Source: Ceratotherium simum simum
Taxonomy: Eukaryota; Chordata; Mammalia; Perissodactyla; Rhinocerotidae
Assembly (NCBI RefSeq): GCF_000283155.1
Contig: NW_004454180.1
Span: forward strand, 14,841,632-14,905,631
Direction: 5' to 3'
DNA: 64,000 nt
Under the pieces are notes generated by a model. The model saw nothing but the letters and a program-made list of their open reading frames with translations. It ran no database searches and was not told the origin of the DNA. Positions within the stretch are counted from its first letter, which is position 1, and the number at the start of each line of letters is the position of its first letter. The translations under genes were made by a program, and so were the position numbers. Below are positions 33,945 through 46,215 of the stretch, one piece after another.

Positions 33945-34660
33945 GTCTATATAAATCCATAAAAAGTTTACGAAGAGCAAGCTGTTTCATGCTATGGTTA
34001 TGCTATAGTTGCTTGATACCTGTGGTCTGTTCAAGTTATTGCATATTATTTGACCATCAAATAAAAAACAAAGGAAGAGAACCAGGCAGCCAAATGATAT
34101 GCAGTATTATTGCATGGGAGCTGTTTTGGTGCTGTATTTTAACTCATTAACATTTAAAAATTGTTATGCAGCAGAAAAATAATGATGTCCTTTTAACTGT
34201 TGAAACAGAATCCATTTTTCCAAGCATACTTTTTTTTTAAGGGCATATTGCTAAAACACCAACTGTTTTACAAGCACAGTAATCACATTGCTGTTGAGTT
34301 TATTGTGTTTTGTTAGGACACACTTTATAGTGTGGAAAATGCATTTTAAAGTAATTCTTCTGGGCACAGTTATGGAAAAGAACAAAGGTATGCTTTATTT
34401 TTGTAAGTGAACAGTTAGCCGCATAGTGACCCCCTCTGGCAGATGAAAGGTGCAGTGGTTTCTCCAGGTTGTTTCTGGAAAGTTCAGTATCTGAGTTTTT
34501 GACTTTCACTTGAAGGAATGAGGAAGCTGAAGAGAGAAAGTGAGAAATGGAGAAAATTTAAGGGACTCTAAAGACTTCAGTGTCTTTTAAGAGAATAATT
34601 TATTCTGTTCATGATCAACAGTTCTGTTGTGGCCTTTCATTTTCCAGTTCCATCACCGTG
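33945..34660. other. Unique DNA, nothing recognised
   Basis: No repeat family or exon pattern was recognised. Short frames at 33914-34150 and 34300-34509 are not protein-like. Confidence 0.45.
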
Positions 34661-34663
34661 AAG

Positions 34664-34853
34664 GCACTGGTTCTTGACCTGGTTTCACGGACCTATGTAC
34701 CCACATGTGGAACTTCAGGGGGTTTCTAAATCACTGGAAATGTATACAAGATTGGTGTGTATGCAAACTGAAGAATTTTTCTGATGAGACGTGTTCACAG
34801 CTTTATCAGAATTTCAAAAGGGTCATGACTTGAAAAAGTCTGAGACAGTTCTT
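34664..34853. mobile_element. hAT-type MER element, family uncertain
   Basis: The ends 'cactggttcttgacctggtt' and 'gaaaaagtctgagacagttc' form a near inverted-repeat pair ('...cttgacc...' versus 'gg-tcatgac...'). The interior has 'atttcaaaagggtcatgact'. This is typical of short Charlie-group MER elements carrying the 'gggtcatgacc' phrase. Confidence 0.6.
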
Positions 34854-34855
34854 TG

Positions 34856-36720
34856 GGAAATACGCACATCCTACTGTAAATGGAATTTTGACATTTGTGT
34901 GGCTTTAGGAGAAGGTGTAGAATATTTAAAAGAGAGCTGCTTAATCACTAATGGGGGGCTATAGCAGCTCCCCAGTTTGGAGACCTGGTGTGGGATGCCT
35001 GGGACTTAAGAATTGCTTTGTCCTTTTTATTCTATTACTACACAAATGGGCCCAAGGGTCACAATCGCTACACTGGTAGATGACTTCCAGACTTCTGCTT
35101 CTCTTGTTTGCCAAAGATGAGTTAGAACACTCTTGATTCACCCAACCCTGCCTTCATCTGATCTTTTAGCCTTAACATAACCTCATTTAAATTAACACAT
35201 ATCTTTCTCATATGGGATGTAATGTAGTTTGGAATTAAAAAGGGAAATTTACATATAATGAAAAAGAGAGCAGCTTCGTGTGTTCTTTCCACATGAGGGA
35301 ATTCTGGTTTGGTCTTGATTACATTGATAGCCCCAGGCTCACTTACATGCTCCTTAAAGGGTTGAACCTGGTCTCCTTCCAGCTTCGTGTGGCCAGGTGC
35401 CGTGCCATCTCACACATCGTCAGCCTGTTGTGGAACAGAGCAGGAGGGCAACAGTAGCTCCTGTAATTTACTTTGGAAACATGCAAATTTGCTTTCTCCT
35501 ATGATAAAATTATGCAGTAAATGGGCATGGACTAATCCTCAATTTCCCTTTCTTTGGAAGCTGTCAGTTGTTTCTGACACTCTATTCTTGTGCGGTTGAA
35601 CAGTTCTCTAGACTGCTTGTGGTGGGGGTGGGACAAGGCAGAAAGGACTGCTGTGTTATTAATATAATATTTTCCTACTCTCGACATTTCTGTGTTCTTG
35701 AGAGAGGATTATGTGATTTAAGTTTGTATAGTCATAATTCAGTGAGGCCTCCTAGACTCATAAATAGGTAAACTCTGATCATCAGAGTAATAAAAGGTGG
35801 CAAACTTATTTTAAAACAAACTGACTATGGAAAGGCCCTAAATAAATATATTTTGAAAAGGAAGCATTCTGCTGTGAGTTATATTCATTGTGGATTGCAA
35901 GTACTTATTCAGTGCTACACTCAGAGAATTTTTTCTTCATATTAGATCCTGATTATCAGTCATGGATTTACAACATTTGATCTGTGCAGAAATTGAAAAA
36001 TATAAATATTAAATGATGGTGCTAGTATTGTAGTATATTTTCCTCAACACTTTATTAGGGAGATTTCTTCTGAGGATGTTGGAAGATCAAGTACCATATT
36101 ATCCACGGTCTAACGTGAAACTGAGAAGTAAGTCTGGGTCATCAGCATGAGAACTCAGGTGCAATCTTACTTTTTAATTTAAATATCATTAAAAAAATCT
36201 TTAAAAACTTTTTGCTTATAAGGGCCATGGTTTAGAATACTTTATGGCTCAAGTAAAGTATGAGAAGACTTTTGTGTTTAAAAGTGACTTTAGCTCAGGA
36301 AAACATTGGAGGTCTAGAAAGAACTCAATCCAACTTTTGCAGGTGAGAAAGCACTTGGGAGCGAAGGTTAACTCAGGTTATAGCTGCATTAGCATCAGAT
36401 AACAGGTGGTAAGGCTCTGCTTTACTTTGGTTGTTCCACTGGGCATTGCACCAAGTTGGTTAAACAAACATGATGGAAGCCACATCAAATTATCTACTTA
36501 AAGTCAGAACATGCCCTTTTGATGCATAATTTACATCAATGAAAGTACTTTACCAATAGCATATTAATATAATCAATTTGTAGAAATAATAATGGTAGTC
36601 ATAGTCCTTAGTTGGGGTTCAAATTGATTTAAGAACACATTCTTTCCAATTGTATTATTCTTAAACTACAGCAACCTAAGGAAAACCATTTTGAAATTTT
36701 CTCTTCTATAAAGTTTTAAT
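34856..36720. other. Unique DNA, nothing recognised
   Basis: No confident repeat or exon. A degraded MIR-like phrase may lie at 36335-36425. Short frames at 35387-35771 look random. Confidence 0.4.
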
Positions 36721-36724
36721 TTCA

Positions 36725-37016
36725 ATAAATTCTTTAAGTATTTATTGAGTGCTCACTATATGTATATGCTACATAGACCATGGTAACACATGGAACTTGT
36801 TCTCTCACAGCTTACAAAATAATTGAGGAGAAAAAACATATACCATGGAGAGCTAAATAAAGAGGCATTTTAGTACACTGTTTAAGATAACAGTCTTTAA
36901 GATCACAATGCAAGAAATATGACAAAGTATGACATGCTTAATTGCTACAGGATTTCAGGTGACAGAGAGCTTCAGGCTATGGTGGAGATTTTTATCAGCG
37001 TGAGGAGGTAGGATTT
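36725..37016 (-). repeat. L2 LINE, left part (split by ERE)
   Basis: Reverse-complement L2 3' end: 'aagtatttattgagtgctca', 'ctatatgtatatgctacata', 'tggaacttgttctctcacag', 'cttacaaaataattgaggag'. It continues after the ERE insertion. Confidence 0.75.
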
Positions 37017-37024
37017 GTTACTTT

Positions 37025-37270
37025 TTTTTTTTTTTTGTGAGGAAGACCAGCCCTGAGCTAACATCCATGCCAATCGTCCTCTTTTTGCTGAGGAAGACTG
37101 GCCCTGGGCTAACATCCGTGCCCATCTTCCTCTACTTTATATGGGACACTGCCACAGCATGGCTTGACAAGTGGTGCGTCAGTGCGCGCCCAGGATCTGA
37201 ACCTGCAAACTCCAGGCCACCACTGAAGCGGAGTGCATGCACTTAACCGCTGCACCACCACGGTGCCCTC
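37025..37270 (-). mobile_element. ERE SINE copy 5
   Basis: Minus-strand ERE with a poly-T start, two tail modules ('gaggaagaccagccctgagc' and 'gaggaagactggccctgggc', each followed by 'taacatcc'), 'gcgtcagtgcgcgcccagga' and the head 'cacttaaccgctgcaccacc'. The short target-site duplication 'gttacttt' is at 37017-37024 and 37276-37283. It splits an L2. The frame at 37037-37246 is an artefact. Confidence 0.9.
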
Positions 37271-37283
37271 CCTGAGTTACTTT

Positions 37284-37545
37284 CGAAGAATGTGTGGACT
37301 ATCAATAGGTGAAGTAGAGGAGTGGCGTTTCTATTTCAGAACAGCTTGAGCAAATGACATTATGCGATGTGGTTGGAGAACAGTGAAGAAAGGAGTTCAA
37401 CTGTGGTGAAAATTTTGTGAGGCAACTTCAGCCAAGGTAGTTGGATTCAGACTATAGAAGACCTTGAAAGACAAGCTAAGGAGTTTATAGTTTAGCTTCT
37501 ATTCAGTTTTGAGCCATTGAAGATTATTCAAATTTCCTGTGCTTA
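37284..37545 (-). repeat. L2 LINE, right part
   Basis: Continuation of the L2 at 36725: 'gcttgagcaaatgacattat', 'gatgtggttggagaacagtg', 'atagaagaccttgaaagaca', 'agctaaggagtttatagttt' and 'gagccattgaagattattca'. These are standard L2 phrases in reverse orientation. Confidence 0.75.
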
Positions 37546-38379
37546 CCTGTGCTCTTTTGGTAACCTTATGCAGTTCAATATCCCTTTTGGTATTGGAATG
37601 TAGGCCCAGAGACGGTACAAAAATCGCTAAGTTAAATGAAGTTAGGATTCTATGTCAGCAAGAAACAACAATAAAATTACTTTTTCCTAATCTAAAACAT
37701 TTGATAGCATATCCTTCCCAGGAATGAGCTAACTATGGGTACAGTGTTCTCCAGCAATCGTTGTCTAAACACACCACTCCATTCACCGAGGTCTCTTGTG
37801 TACACAGTGCTGGGTGAGGTGTTTGTTTTATCCCACAGTTAACTGCACATTGCACCTGCCATCAATCACCAGTCCTAGGTGTGTCTCTTAGTGGCCATTT
37901 AAAGGTCTTCTGGAAGTGACTTATATGTATTATTTCTCTCCTTTTTTCACAGGTGAAAATCCTTGTTTAGAGCCAGAAAAGATGCTGACTATGGACTATT
38001 CCCTTCTTTTTACAGTTGCCTCCTAATTTGAAAGAGTCAAGAATTGTTGGTGTTGTTCGGGATTATAATTCCACTTGTAAGAGCTTGCAATATATCTCCT
38101 TAAAATAGGAGAATCAGTGTTTTTTTGATGGTAGGGACCAGATGACCTCATTACTTAATGTCTGATTTTTCAAAAACAAGAAGGTAGATCCTACAGATGA
38201 TAATCTGGTGACTATGAGGCTACTTGTAAGCAAAATTCTAGAATGACTCATTCAACTGTAGTCTTGTGAGTGTTTATAAGATGAACCCTTGGTCACTTAC
38301 AGCTAGTTTACTAGAAACAGCTTATCTCAGACTGATCTTGTAGCCTGTTTTCTTTTATCAAAATCTTCTTTTCTGCAAT
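37546..38379. other. Unique DNA, nothing recognised
   Basis: No repeat family or exon pattern was recognised. Confidence 0.45.
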
Positions 38380-38660
38380 TCATTTATTTACTTAAAAAAT
38401 ATTTGTAAGTCCAACTCCATAATACGCACAATACAAAGATCTAAATATATCTTGTTGCACAGGAGATGCATGGTCCCTGCCACCATGGAGCTTATGTTTC
38501 ACTAGGAGCAAGGCACCCAAACAAAACTGAAAACAAATAATAAGAATGCCCTGCAGAAGGAAACATGTGAAGACAAGAAAGAATTTAAAAATGCCAATAT
38601 ATCTATGAAGGAACCAGAAAAGGGATGAGGAAATGTTGATAGAGACCTATAGGTGTAGAC
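38380..38660 (-). repeat. L2 LINE 3'-end fragment
   Basis: Reverse-complement L2: 'caattcatttatttacttaa', 'aaaatatttgtaagtccaac', 'gcatggtccctgccaccatg', 'gagcttatgtttcactagga', then 'aaacaaataataagaatg'. Confidence 0.75.
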
Positions 38661-38711
38661 GCTCATGATCATTTGTATTTTGAAACTTACGTATTATTTA
38701 GCCTCCTTGCT

Positions 38712-39295
38712 AGGATAGGCTGGTTTGTGGTAACAAATGGACTACAAACGTTTTAGGTTCAACACAGTAGAAATTTATGTCTGGCTCTGGTGATTATCCT
38801 GTGCAGTGTTCTGGCAGGCAGGGTAGCTCTGCTTTATGCAGTCATCCAAGGACCCGGGCTCATTCAATATTTCAGCTCTGTCATCCCTAGAGTAGAGTTT
38901 CTTAATCTTGACATTATTTGTTTCATGGGAGTTGTCCTGTGCATTGCGGAACGTTTAGTAGCATCTCTGGCCTCTAATCGCTAGATGCCAGTAGCACTCC
39001 CACTCCCACTCATGACAATACAAAATCTCTCCAGCCATTGCTCGATGTCCCCAGGGGAGCAAAATATCCACTGCTCTAGGGCCTCGTTGCCATTTGCATT
39101 CAGCACATAGAAGGTGAAATACAGTGCAGAAGAGGCATATCCATTCTCTAGCAAGGTTAGATCCAGAAATAGGAGGTATCTCTTCCGCTCATATTCCTTT
39201 GGAGGGACCTAAGTCATGTAGCCACATCTAACTTCAAGAGGGGCTGGGAAATAGGGTAAATAAATAATCCTGTGCCCAGCTACAATCTTGTCATT
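38712..39295. repeat. Ancient interspersed repeat, unnamed family X, copy 3, split by MER20
   Basis: The left part has 'acgttttaggttcaacacag' and 'tagaaatttatgtctggctc'. The right part has 'gacctaagtcatgtagccac', 'atctaacttcaagaggggct' and 'gggaaatagggtaaata'. These are the blocks shared with the 14.7-kb and 16.0-kb copies. A MER20 at 38886-39073 sits in the middle, so this family is older than that MER20 insertion. Confidence 0.65.
38886..39073 (-). mobile_element. MER20 (hAT-Charlie) DNA transposon
   Basis: Reverse-complement MER20: 'agtttcttaatcttgacatt', 'gttgtcctgtgcattgcgga', 'acgtttagtagcatctctgg', 'cctctaatcgctagatgcca', 'ccattgctcgatgtccccag' and 'gagcaaaatatccactg'. Nested within family X copy 3. 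The frame at 38790-38984 is an artefact. Confidence 0.9.
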
Positions 39296-39930
39296 ATGAA
39301 AGGAAAAGAAAAGATTATGGTGGACTACTAGTGGCCTGTGCCACACATTTCAAGGAATTAAAAACTATATTTTTCTCATAATTTGGGAGTCTATGAGCTC
39401 TGGCTGTCAGATTCCTATACTTGTGGAGTATTTGTGTTACGCTTGCTGGAAGAACAGCCTTGTTCTTGGATCATCCACTGCTCCCGTCTCTCTCAGTGTT
39501 AGCGGACAGAGTCACCTGCAGGCTACGGCTTAGTGAAAGTCACCACAATCCTCAGGAAGCTCTGAAAAGCATGTGATGTGGCACTCTCACATTGATTAGA
39601 ATTTTACTTTGAATATGTCTGGTTCTAACTACTGCATTTTAAAGGTATGTGGAGAAAACAATACTAGCCTAGAAGAGAACAGCAAAACTCATTACAGGGA
39701 AAGGAAATAGGCCCTCCAAAGCAGATGAAAAGATCTTTGGATATTTAGCTAGCAAATATCTTTTGTTATATAAAGGAGTTTTATTTTTTAAGGGTGAAGA
39801 TATAAAATTATCCCCATAGAAAACCAAAGTATAATACTTATATAACCATTAGAGTGGGTAAATTTTTTTATTAAGTTTCACTGAAGAATTTAAATATTGT
39901 GGCAATAAAAAACCAGAGCGGATCATCTCT

Positions 39931-40002
39931 GAGAAGAGAGAAGAAGAGAGGGGAGGAGGAGGAGGTGGAGGAGGAGAAGAAGGGGAAAAGGAGAGAGGGA
40001 GT
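39931..40002. repeat. (GGA)n/(GAA)n purine-rich tract
   Basis: About 70 bases almost wholly purine on the plus strand ('gaggggaggaggaggaggtg', 'gaggaggagaagaaggggaa'). The 640 bp to its left (39296-39930) holds nothing recognised. Confidence 0.9.
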
Positions 40003-41635
40003 GTCTCCTTGATGGTATGTTTAGCTATTCATGAAAGAAGGAATGAATCAGATAGATTATGCTTTAGTATTCCTTTCTACCTTGCAGATATGAATATGGC
40101 ACACATATGGTGACTTGAAGCTGAGTTAAACTAATATCTCCATGCTGGTCCTTGTAATCATTCCAGGAAGCCAGTTCCTTTGAGAAAAAGTGCTGTTGGA
40201 TAGCCCTGACTATCCTGAGGGATTTGGTGTAGTTCCTGTGCTTTCCAATTAGATTACTTGGAGCTAGACTTTTCCTTCAAAAAATTCCTGTTTGGGTATA
40301 ATTTTTTTTGATGTTAACGGAATCTTGTCATTCTGGATATTTTTGTCAGGTAGGTTACACATTCTTAACTAAACATTCTGTGTCTTTTTTAATATTAAAA
40401 ACTTGAATTCTGGCCAAAGTGGTTTCATCGTATGTTTCCAGAGAAAGATTTCATATCACACATGTTCATATAATCATGTGCCGGAACTTCACAATCAAGC
40501 TCCATTCTACTTTTAACTTTGCATGTTCTTTTCGGCAATATGCTTCCTCTAGAAGCCTACTTCCCAGATCTGCTCTTTCATCTGGAACTAAGAGTCTTAT
40601 TAAGAAACTGTGCCACAGTCCCACCATTGGAAAACATCCCTCTTTAGGGTGTAACTTGGCACTTACAGACTCATGCAGAGCAACAGGATGTGACAATTTA
40701 GGACAAGAAAACAATGGTATATATTGTACTACCATAGAGATTGACATGATAGAAGCAATTCAAAGGGGCCAAATGTAATTTGCCAAGGTATTTGTTCTCT
40801 AAGGAGTCAACGCTGATTTTCCTGATACATTGGTTGCATGTTTAATTAAAGCAAGAAATGAAGACTTGAGTTTTTTTCTTTATTTTACAGTGCAGTGACT
40901 TGTTAGAGTGTTTATTTTCTTAATTTGTAGAAGAAGAATGGATACAGTTAGTCCATAGTTGCAGAATATAAATTTCAGTGGGTCAGCTTACGATCCAGGA
41001 TATTAATTATTCAATGATTTTAAAAGCAAACCAGGATCTTAAATGAAGGAAGGAAACACAAGGGGAAAAAATACCTTCCTAATGGTGGGAATGCAGAGTG
41101 ATGTGAAAGCACCCAGTTAAAGTAATTGTTTATAGTGTTCCTATTTCCCACAGTGCATGTTCCGAACTCACTTCTTTAAAGACCCCAGCCTGTGCTCTGT
41201 GCATTCCCCATCTGTTTCCTCTGCAGATTACCTGAGACATTCCATCTCAAGTTTTCTCAATTTTATACCATTGAAATTTATCCTAATCTTTTTCTTCCTC
41301 TTTTTTGGTTCTGAGGAACAAGTATTCCCCATCCCCCCTTTATTTATATCTTCAATGTCATATTAGTGCCTCTGCCAGGACACTGGCACATTTAGCTTCT
41401 GTTTTCAATGGTCCTGCCCCAGCCTACAGGATGGGATGTGGAAGATTACCCCAAATCCTTTAAGCAAAGTTTTTCAAGCTACTTTGCTTTCTTTCTCACA
41501 CCTTCTTAAAATTTGTCACCTCCAGTACCTCATCACTCAATAATTCCTTGGTCTTTTGCAAATGAAGCTTTGTATGGTGCCATCCTATGTTTTTCATACA
41601 TGTGTTAACCATTCTGTTTCATTCATTTTCCTCTT
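40003..41635. other. Unique DNA; overlapping open frames on both strands near 40.4-40.8 kb
   Basis: No named repeat. A 119-codon plus frame (40419-40778) and a 93-codon minus frame (40466-40747) overlap. Neither has a recognisable domain, signal peptide or repeat. 41157-41640 is pyrimidine-rich and could be degraded L2. Confidence 0.4.
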
Positions 41636-41639
41636 CTTA

Positions 41640-42195
41640 CTTTCCAATGGTAGATGTTTTCCAAGGTTCAATCCTTGATCATCCTGAGTCTCCCTGCTTC
41701 TCTGTATTGACAATATCAGGCACACTCAACTCTTATCTCAAAGTGGATAATGAGTGATGGTGTTATTGCCATGCTTTATGTCTCATTGCAGATTCGGCTC
41801 TACATTGTCAACTGCTGCTGCAAATCTCTAAATGCAGCCCGTTGCAAACAAAAATGCAACTTCTCCAACCATCTCCCCAAGCCTCCTCGTATTCCTGACT
41901 CACGCAGTTCCTATATATAATCACCTGCTAAGTTCTCAAAAGTTTACTTCCACTGCCTCTCCCCCATCACCCTCTTTACCACTCTTGGTGTATTCTTAAT
42001 TAAAATTGGTACTATTTTACTAGCTTTCTAAATAATCTTTCAGCCTTCTATATTCTTTTCCTTCCAGTTTACTTTTTCACTGTCATCAAAGTAGATTCCT
42101 AAATCATTGTTTCACATAAAAACCTTCAATGGACCTTCCCTATACACTGGATATAATTGAAAACCCCTTAATGTGGCATTGAAGCTGTCCTTTCT
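41640..42195 (+). repeat. L2 LINE, diverged 3' region
   Basis: Plus-strand L2 texture: 'tcaatccttgatcatcctga', 'aacttctccaaccatctccc', 'ctgactcacgcagttcctat', 'ctttttcactgtcatcaaag', 'aaaaccttcaatggaccttc' and 'aaccccttaatgtggcattg'-type text. The right half is more convincing than the left. Confidence 0.6.
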
Positions 42196-44495
42196 TGCAA
42201 CAGTGAGAAAGAATAATACTACCTAAGTGTCCTTAGGAGATTAACTGACCCGCTGTGAAATCAGAAAAACAAAATTTGAGTTGACTGGACCTATTTGCTC
42301 TCCTTGCTCCTGTGGAGTGGTTGTCATAATTCTGCTTTGAAATGCTTTATAAAATCATTGGTTATAGAATTTTTCTTGGAGTTGATGTCAGTTTGGTACA
42401 TATCTTCAGTGTTTATCAGTTGAGATTGACAAGTTTTCTTACTATTTGCCCTCAACCACAATCGCATTTCATTGCTACAGTAACTATTTAAATTCCTTTT
42501 TAAATATAAAAACAAAACATTCTTTGCTCTTAGGATGATTGTCTTCATTTGCAATGAAAACTGCAGCTGAGACAATCATTGTCTTTCCAGGAGCATTAAC
42601 AATGGTGAAAGTAATAAATGATACTCAGATTAGAATCTGTTCATTTTTCCACCAGCCAGAATGAATTATGGTTTTGGTAACTGCCATATTGGCATTTAGA
42701 AATTCACTAATCCAAAAACTAGAAAATGATTATAGACACAAACAACCTTCATTGCCTGTTTTTGAAAGCAAGTGTCTATGGAGGTCGATTAGAAAAGACA
42801 ACAATCGCTAGCACTTCAACAGCTTTTGCACTCTCTTACCTGCCAAATTTCCTAACCAGACCAAACTAGAAATATAATGTGGAGAGGAATACCTTTCTAA
42901 ATCAAATTATGTGAATTATATAATTAACTATGCTTTTTGGTAATGGGTCGGAACGTTTGCCTCAAGCTGTCCCTCCTTGAAAATGTACTTGTCCTCTACA
43001 GGGTTGCTGATGTCACAGCTGGGAGTTCACATCCTGGGAGAGGTTTACAATTGAAGCTGAGGTGTATCTGATTCAGCCCCGAGGCAGAAAAACTGGACGA
43101 AGCAGTTTTCCCCCTTCCCCTTGCAGAGCGGGTCATTTGTGCAACAGCTTTGGCTCTGCAAATAGGGAAGTGTCTGTGTTAAATCAGCTTACTCTAAGGG
43201 CACAGTTGCCTCTGTTTCTCAACTCAGTGATACCCAGATCCAGGCTCATTTTACTTCAAGTGGAATACACACACAGAGCAAACATTTGCAAGGTCAGGTA
43301 TACGTGGTCTTTATTTTCCACTGAAGGAACCGTCCGTCTTCCTTGTTCAGAAAGAGGCATAGAACTCATTCATGCTTCAGAACAGTAAACTCAATAAAAA
43401 AAAATGCTCCAAGAACCACTCTTTTTTTTAAGGGAAGATGTTATACAATTGGTATTTATGGGATAATCAAATATGGGGGGTGACAACCTAGGTTTACCTT
43501 CTGGAGCACATGATTGACAGTATTTGTGGGATGGCCAGATTTCCACAGCATAAGGAAGTGAACAATTGAAGCAAGTAACTATATAATTCAATCAGTATTC
43601 CATGACTTTTCTTCAAGAACAGTATTTCAAGCAGCAGTAGGGTTGGGGGTGATCATTTGGATTAGTCATTCATATTCTATGTTCTTTTGGAATAAGTAGT
43701 ATTTAAATGATGTGCTTTTGTGTGTCTGTGTGTATATACCTATATATTTTTATTTTGCAGTTCAATGTAACTTATGTTTGTGTAAACAGGATTCAGCAAC
43801 TTGATAAAGGAGACCTAAATTGCCTAGGTGCCTGTTTTGGAATGGAACAGTGTGGATTTTCCTTTTCGCTGTATCTCATGCTATTAGAGACACATTCACA
43901 ACGACAGATGGATGGGTTTTTTTATGTGCACAGGCTCAGTAAATACCTCTGGGTTCCCTCCACTTCTCAGTAATGAATGCTGTCCTATTGTTTCCTTTCA
44001 GTTTGCGCCACTTCACATCTCTTACCTTTTTTCCCATAGTTTTATGTAAATTGTGTGTGGATAATGGAATGAAATGGTTTCCACGGAGCTGAACAAATAT
44101 AGGTCATAGTATAAGGAACTCTTCCTCTCTTGAAATACACAGGTGAATTTGCATATAATTTTAATTATTCAATTTTATAAGTAGGACTGAAACCATGAAC
44201 AAAGTTGAGCTTCTTGTGAGGTAGACCTTCACTTTCTATCATAAAATATGTATATATAGATATAATAATAACTCTAACTACACAGAAACATTAGAATGTA
44301 GTAGAGAATAAAACTATACGGGAAATTGGTTGTTTTCAAAAATATTTTTATTAGTTACTGGCTGAGTGACTTTCTGGTTTACTTTTTGGTGCATCAGTTT
44401 CAAATCTCTAAATGCACTTGACTTTTTAGCCTGCCACACATCTAGGCTACTCCCATTTATTTACTTATGCATTAATTAATTCATTCAATAAATAC
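42196..44495. other. Unique DNA; open frame in a GC-richer block at 43.0-43.4 kb
   Basis: No named repeat. The block 42960-43390 is GC-richer and contains a 108-codon plus frame (43062-43388) with no recognisable domain. The rest is AT-rich. A short (TA)-like tract is near 44250-44265. Confidence 0.4.
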
Positions 44496-44499
44496 ATAA

Positions 44500-44705
44500 G
44501 CTGTGGATCCAGATAGACCTGGAGTTGAATCCTAGTTCCACTCCATTCTAGCTTTAATTCGAGAAAGTTAGTGAAACTCACTGTCTACAAATTTCTTCTT
44601 GAGTGAAGATAGGGTGATTTTACTACCTTACAAGGTTGCTGTGATGCAGAAGGACACGTGTATATAAACTACCTCATCCAGGGCCTGCCACATGTTAGGT
44701 GTTAT
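44500..44705 (+). repeat. MIR SINE
   Basis: Plus-strand MIR: 'gtggatccagatagacctgg', 'agttgaatcctagttccact', 'cttacaaggttgctgtgatg' and 'agggcctgccacatgttagg'. The tRNA-like head is recognisable. Confidence 0.8.
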
Positions 44706-45125
44706 AGAGGCCATGAGAAGGCAGCCTGCAGGCCTCCAGCTACTGGGAGCATGACTGATGAAGAACCTCAGCTTCTGTGATCTGAAATCCACCAACACAT
44801 TGGTAATGGGACCATGTGTAGGCTGCTCCCAGCCAATGACTGGGTGCATCAGGGATAGTAGGGCAGTCCATTCCTGGAAGACAGGGGCCTTCTCAAGATG
44901 GTTGCTTTGGCTCAAGGGCACCTTGGCCTTGTTGAACCTTTCTTACACTGCAGGGAAGCCTAGGACACTTCCACCCAACTTTCTTTCCTTTTCTTTCACT
45001 TGCATTGTGGTGTGAAGGCTCTCCCAGCCTTTCTCAGCTCCCTCCTTGTGTTCTCTCACAGATGTTTCTCTTAATAGAGTTCTTACATCTTTGTGTCTGT
45101 TTCTTGGAGAACCCACACTAACATA
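44706..45125 (+). repeat. LTR-like element, family not named
   Basis: Directly after the MIR is a GC-richer block. It ends with 'cttaatagagttcttacatc', 'tttgtgtctgtttcttggag' and 'aacccacactaacata', which looks like the 3' end of an ERV LTR ('...tctgcttctcggagaacccaaactgaca'). The opposed open frames here (97 and 85 codons) look like chance. Its left edge is uncertain. Confidence 0.45.
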
Positions 45126-45564
45126 GATGCTCCTTACTGATAGTTGTTTTAAAGATTATGTTTATTACTTATTATGTGCAAAGTACTTTCTTGGGCTCAA
45201 CGCATGATGCAAAGCTGAATTCAGCATATATCATTATTTCAAAGAAGTGGGAGCATGATACTGATGAGAAGTGTCATAAGGCCAAAAGATATAATATTGA
45301 AACTTTTACCGCTTAGATGAGAAGTGCCGTAAAAACTAATGATAGACAAAATAAAATTAAAGGGCATCTTTTAAAATAATGTCATTTAGAAATGTGACAC
45401 CAGTGCATTTCTAGTCTCCTAATATAACTTTGCTCCAGCATAATTCCTCATGCAAATGTTTGTGAACGAAATATGCAATGAGGAAATTGCAACATGGGCT
45501 TAATTTACTCTAAAATATGCTATGTATTTTGATAATCCTAGTTCTATCAGAACTATGAGCAGGT

Positions 45565-45740
45565 GGGTCGTGGGAAGAGAAACAGACTTTGCTTCAACTG
45601 ACTTCTCCGACTTGTTGTGACTTTGAGTCCCCCGTAGGATCTGTATATTTCTTATTTGTTAAGGTAAGTTTGAACTAGATGAGCAAAAAGACCCAAGACT
45701 TTCTGACCTTCTGAGTTCAATAGTTCCACGTCCTTTTAGA
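45565..45740 (+). repeat. MIR3-type SINE fragment
   Basis: The segment 'gaagagaaacagactttgct', 'ttgttgtgactttgagtccc', 'taaggtaagtttgaactaga' and 'tgagcaaaaagacccaagac' fits the MIR/MIR3 core in plus orientation, heavily diverged. Confidence 0.5.
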
Positions 45741-45898
45741 TAGATTGATCAGGTGATGATTGGAACATCATAATACCTCACATTATTAAAGTTTCCATAA
45801 CTGAATTGACCATCCCCACTACTAAATTTTGGAGAGGAGTTTCTGGAAGGAATATTATCTTTCCCCTTCCTCTTCTTACTGTCTCTCAACAAGTAAAA

Positions 45899-45955
45899 AT
45901 ATGTGTATATGTGTGTGTGTCTATATTGGCACAGATGTGTGTGTGTGCGTCTGTT
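45899..45955. repeat. (TG)n microsatellite, interrupted
   Basis: Two short GT runs ('atgtgtatatgtgtgtgtgt' and 'atgtgtgtgtgtgcgtctg') separated by about 15 bases. Confidence 0.85.
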
Positions 45956-46044
45956 TTGGGAAAATTTTGTTTTTAGTTTGTTAGAAAATCATTGAACACT
46001 GCCCTTAGACTTTGGTTATGTTTTACTTTTTTAATAACTATTTT

Positions 46045-46215
46045 TAAATACCTTATAAAGCACTATATACATAACTCATTAATTTTCACTCTTCCAGGCA
46101 ATGTAAGATAGAGGCATATGTTATTATTACAATTTTATAGATTAAGATCTTAACAAAAAGCCACTAAATTTGAGTGGCTCTTTCAGCTTCAGGAATAGAT
46201 CCGACACATGCTGAT
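46045..46215 (-). repeat. MIR SINE fragment
   Basis: Reverse-complement MIR order: 'ataaagcactatatacataa', 'ctcattaattttcactcttc', 'gttattattacaattttata', 'gattaagatcttaac'. Diverged. Confidence 0.6.
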
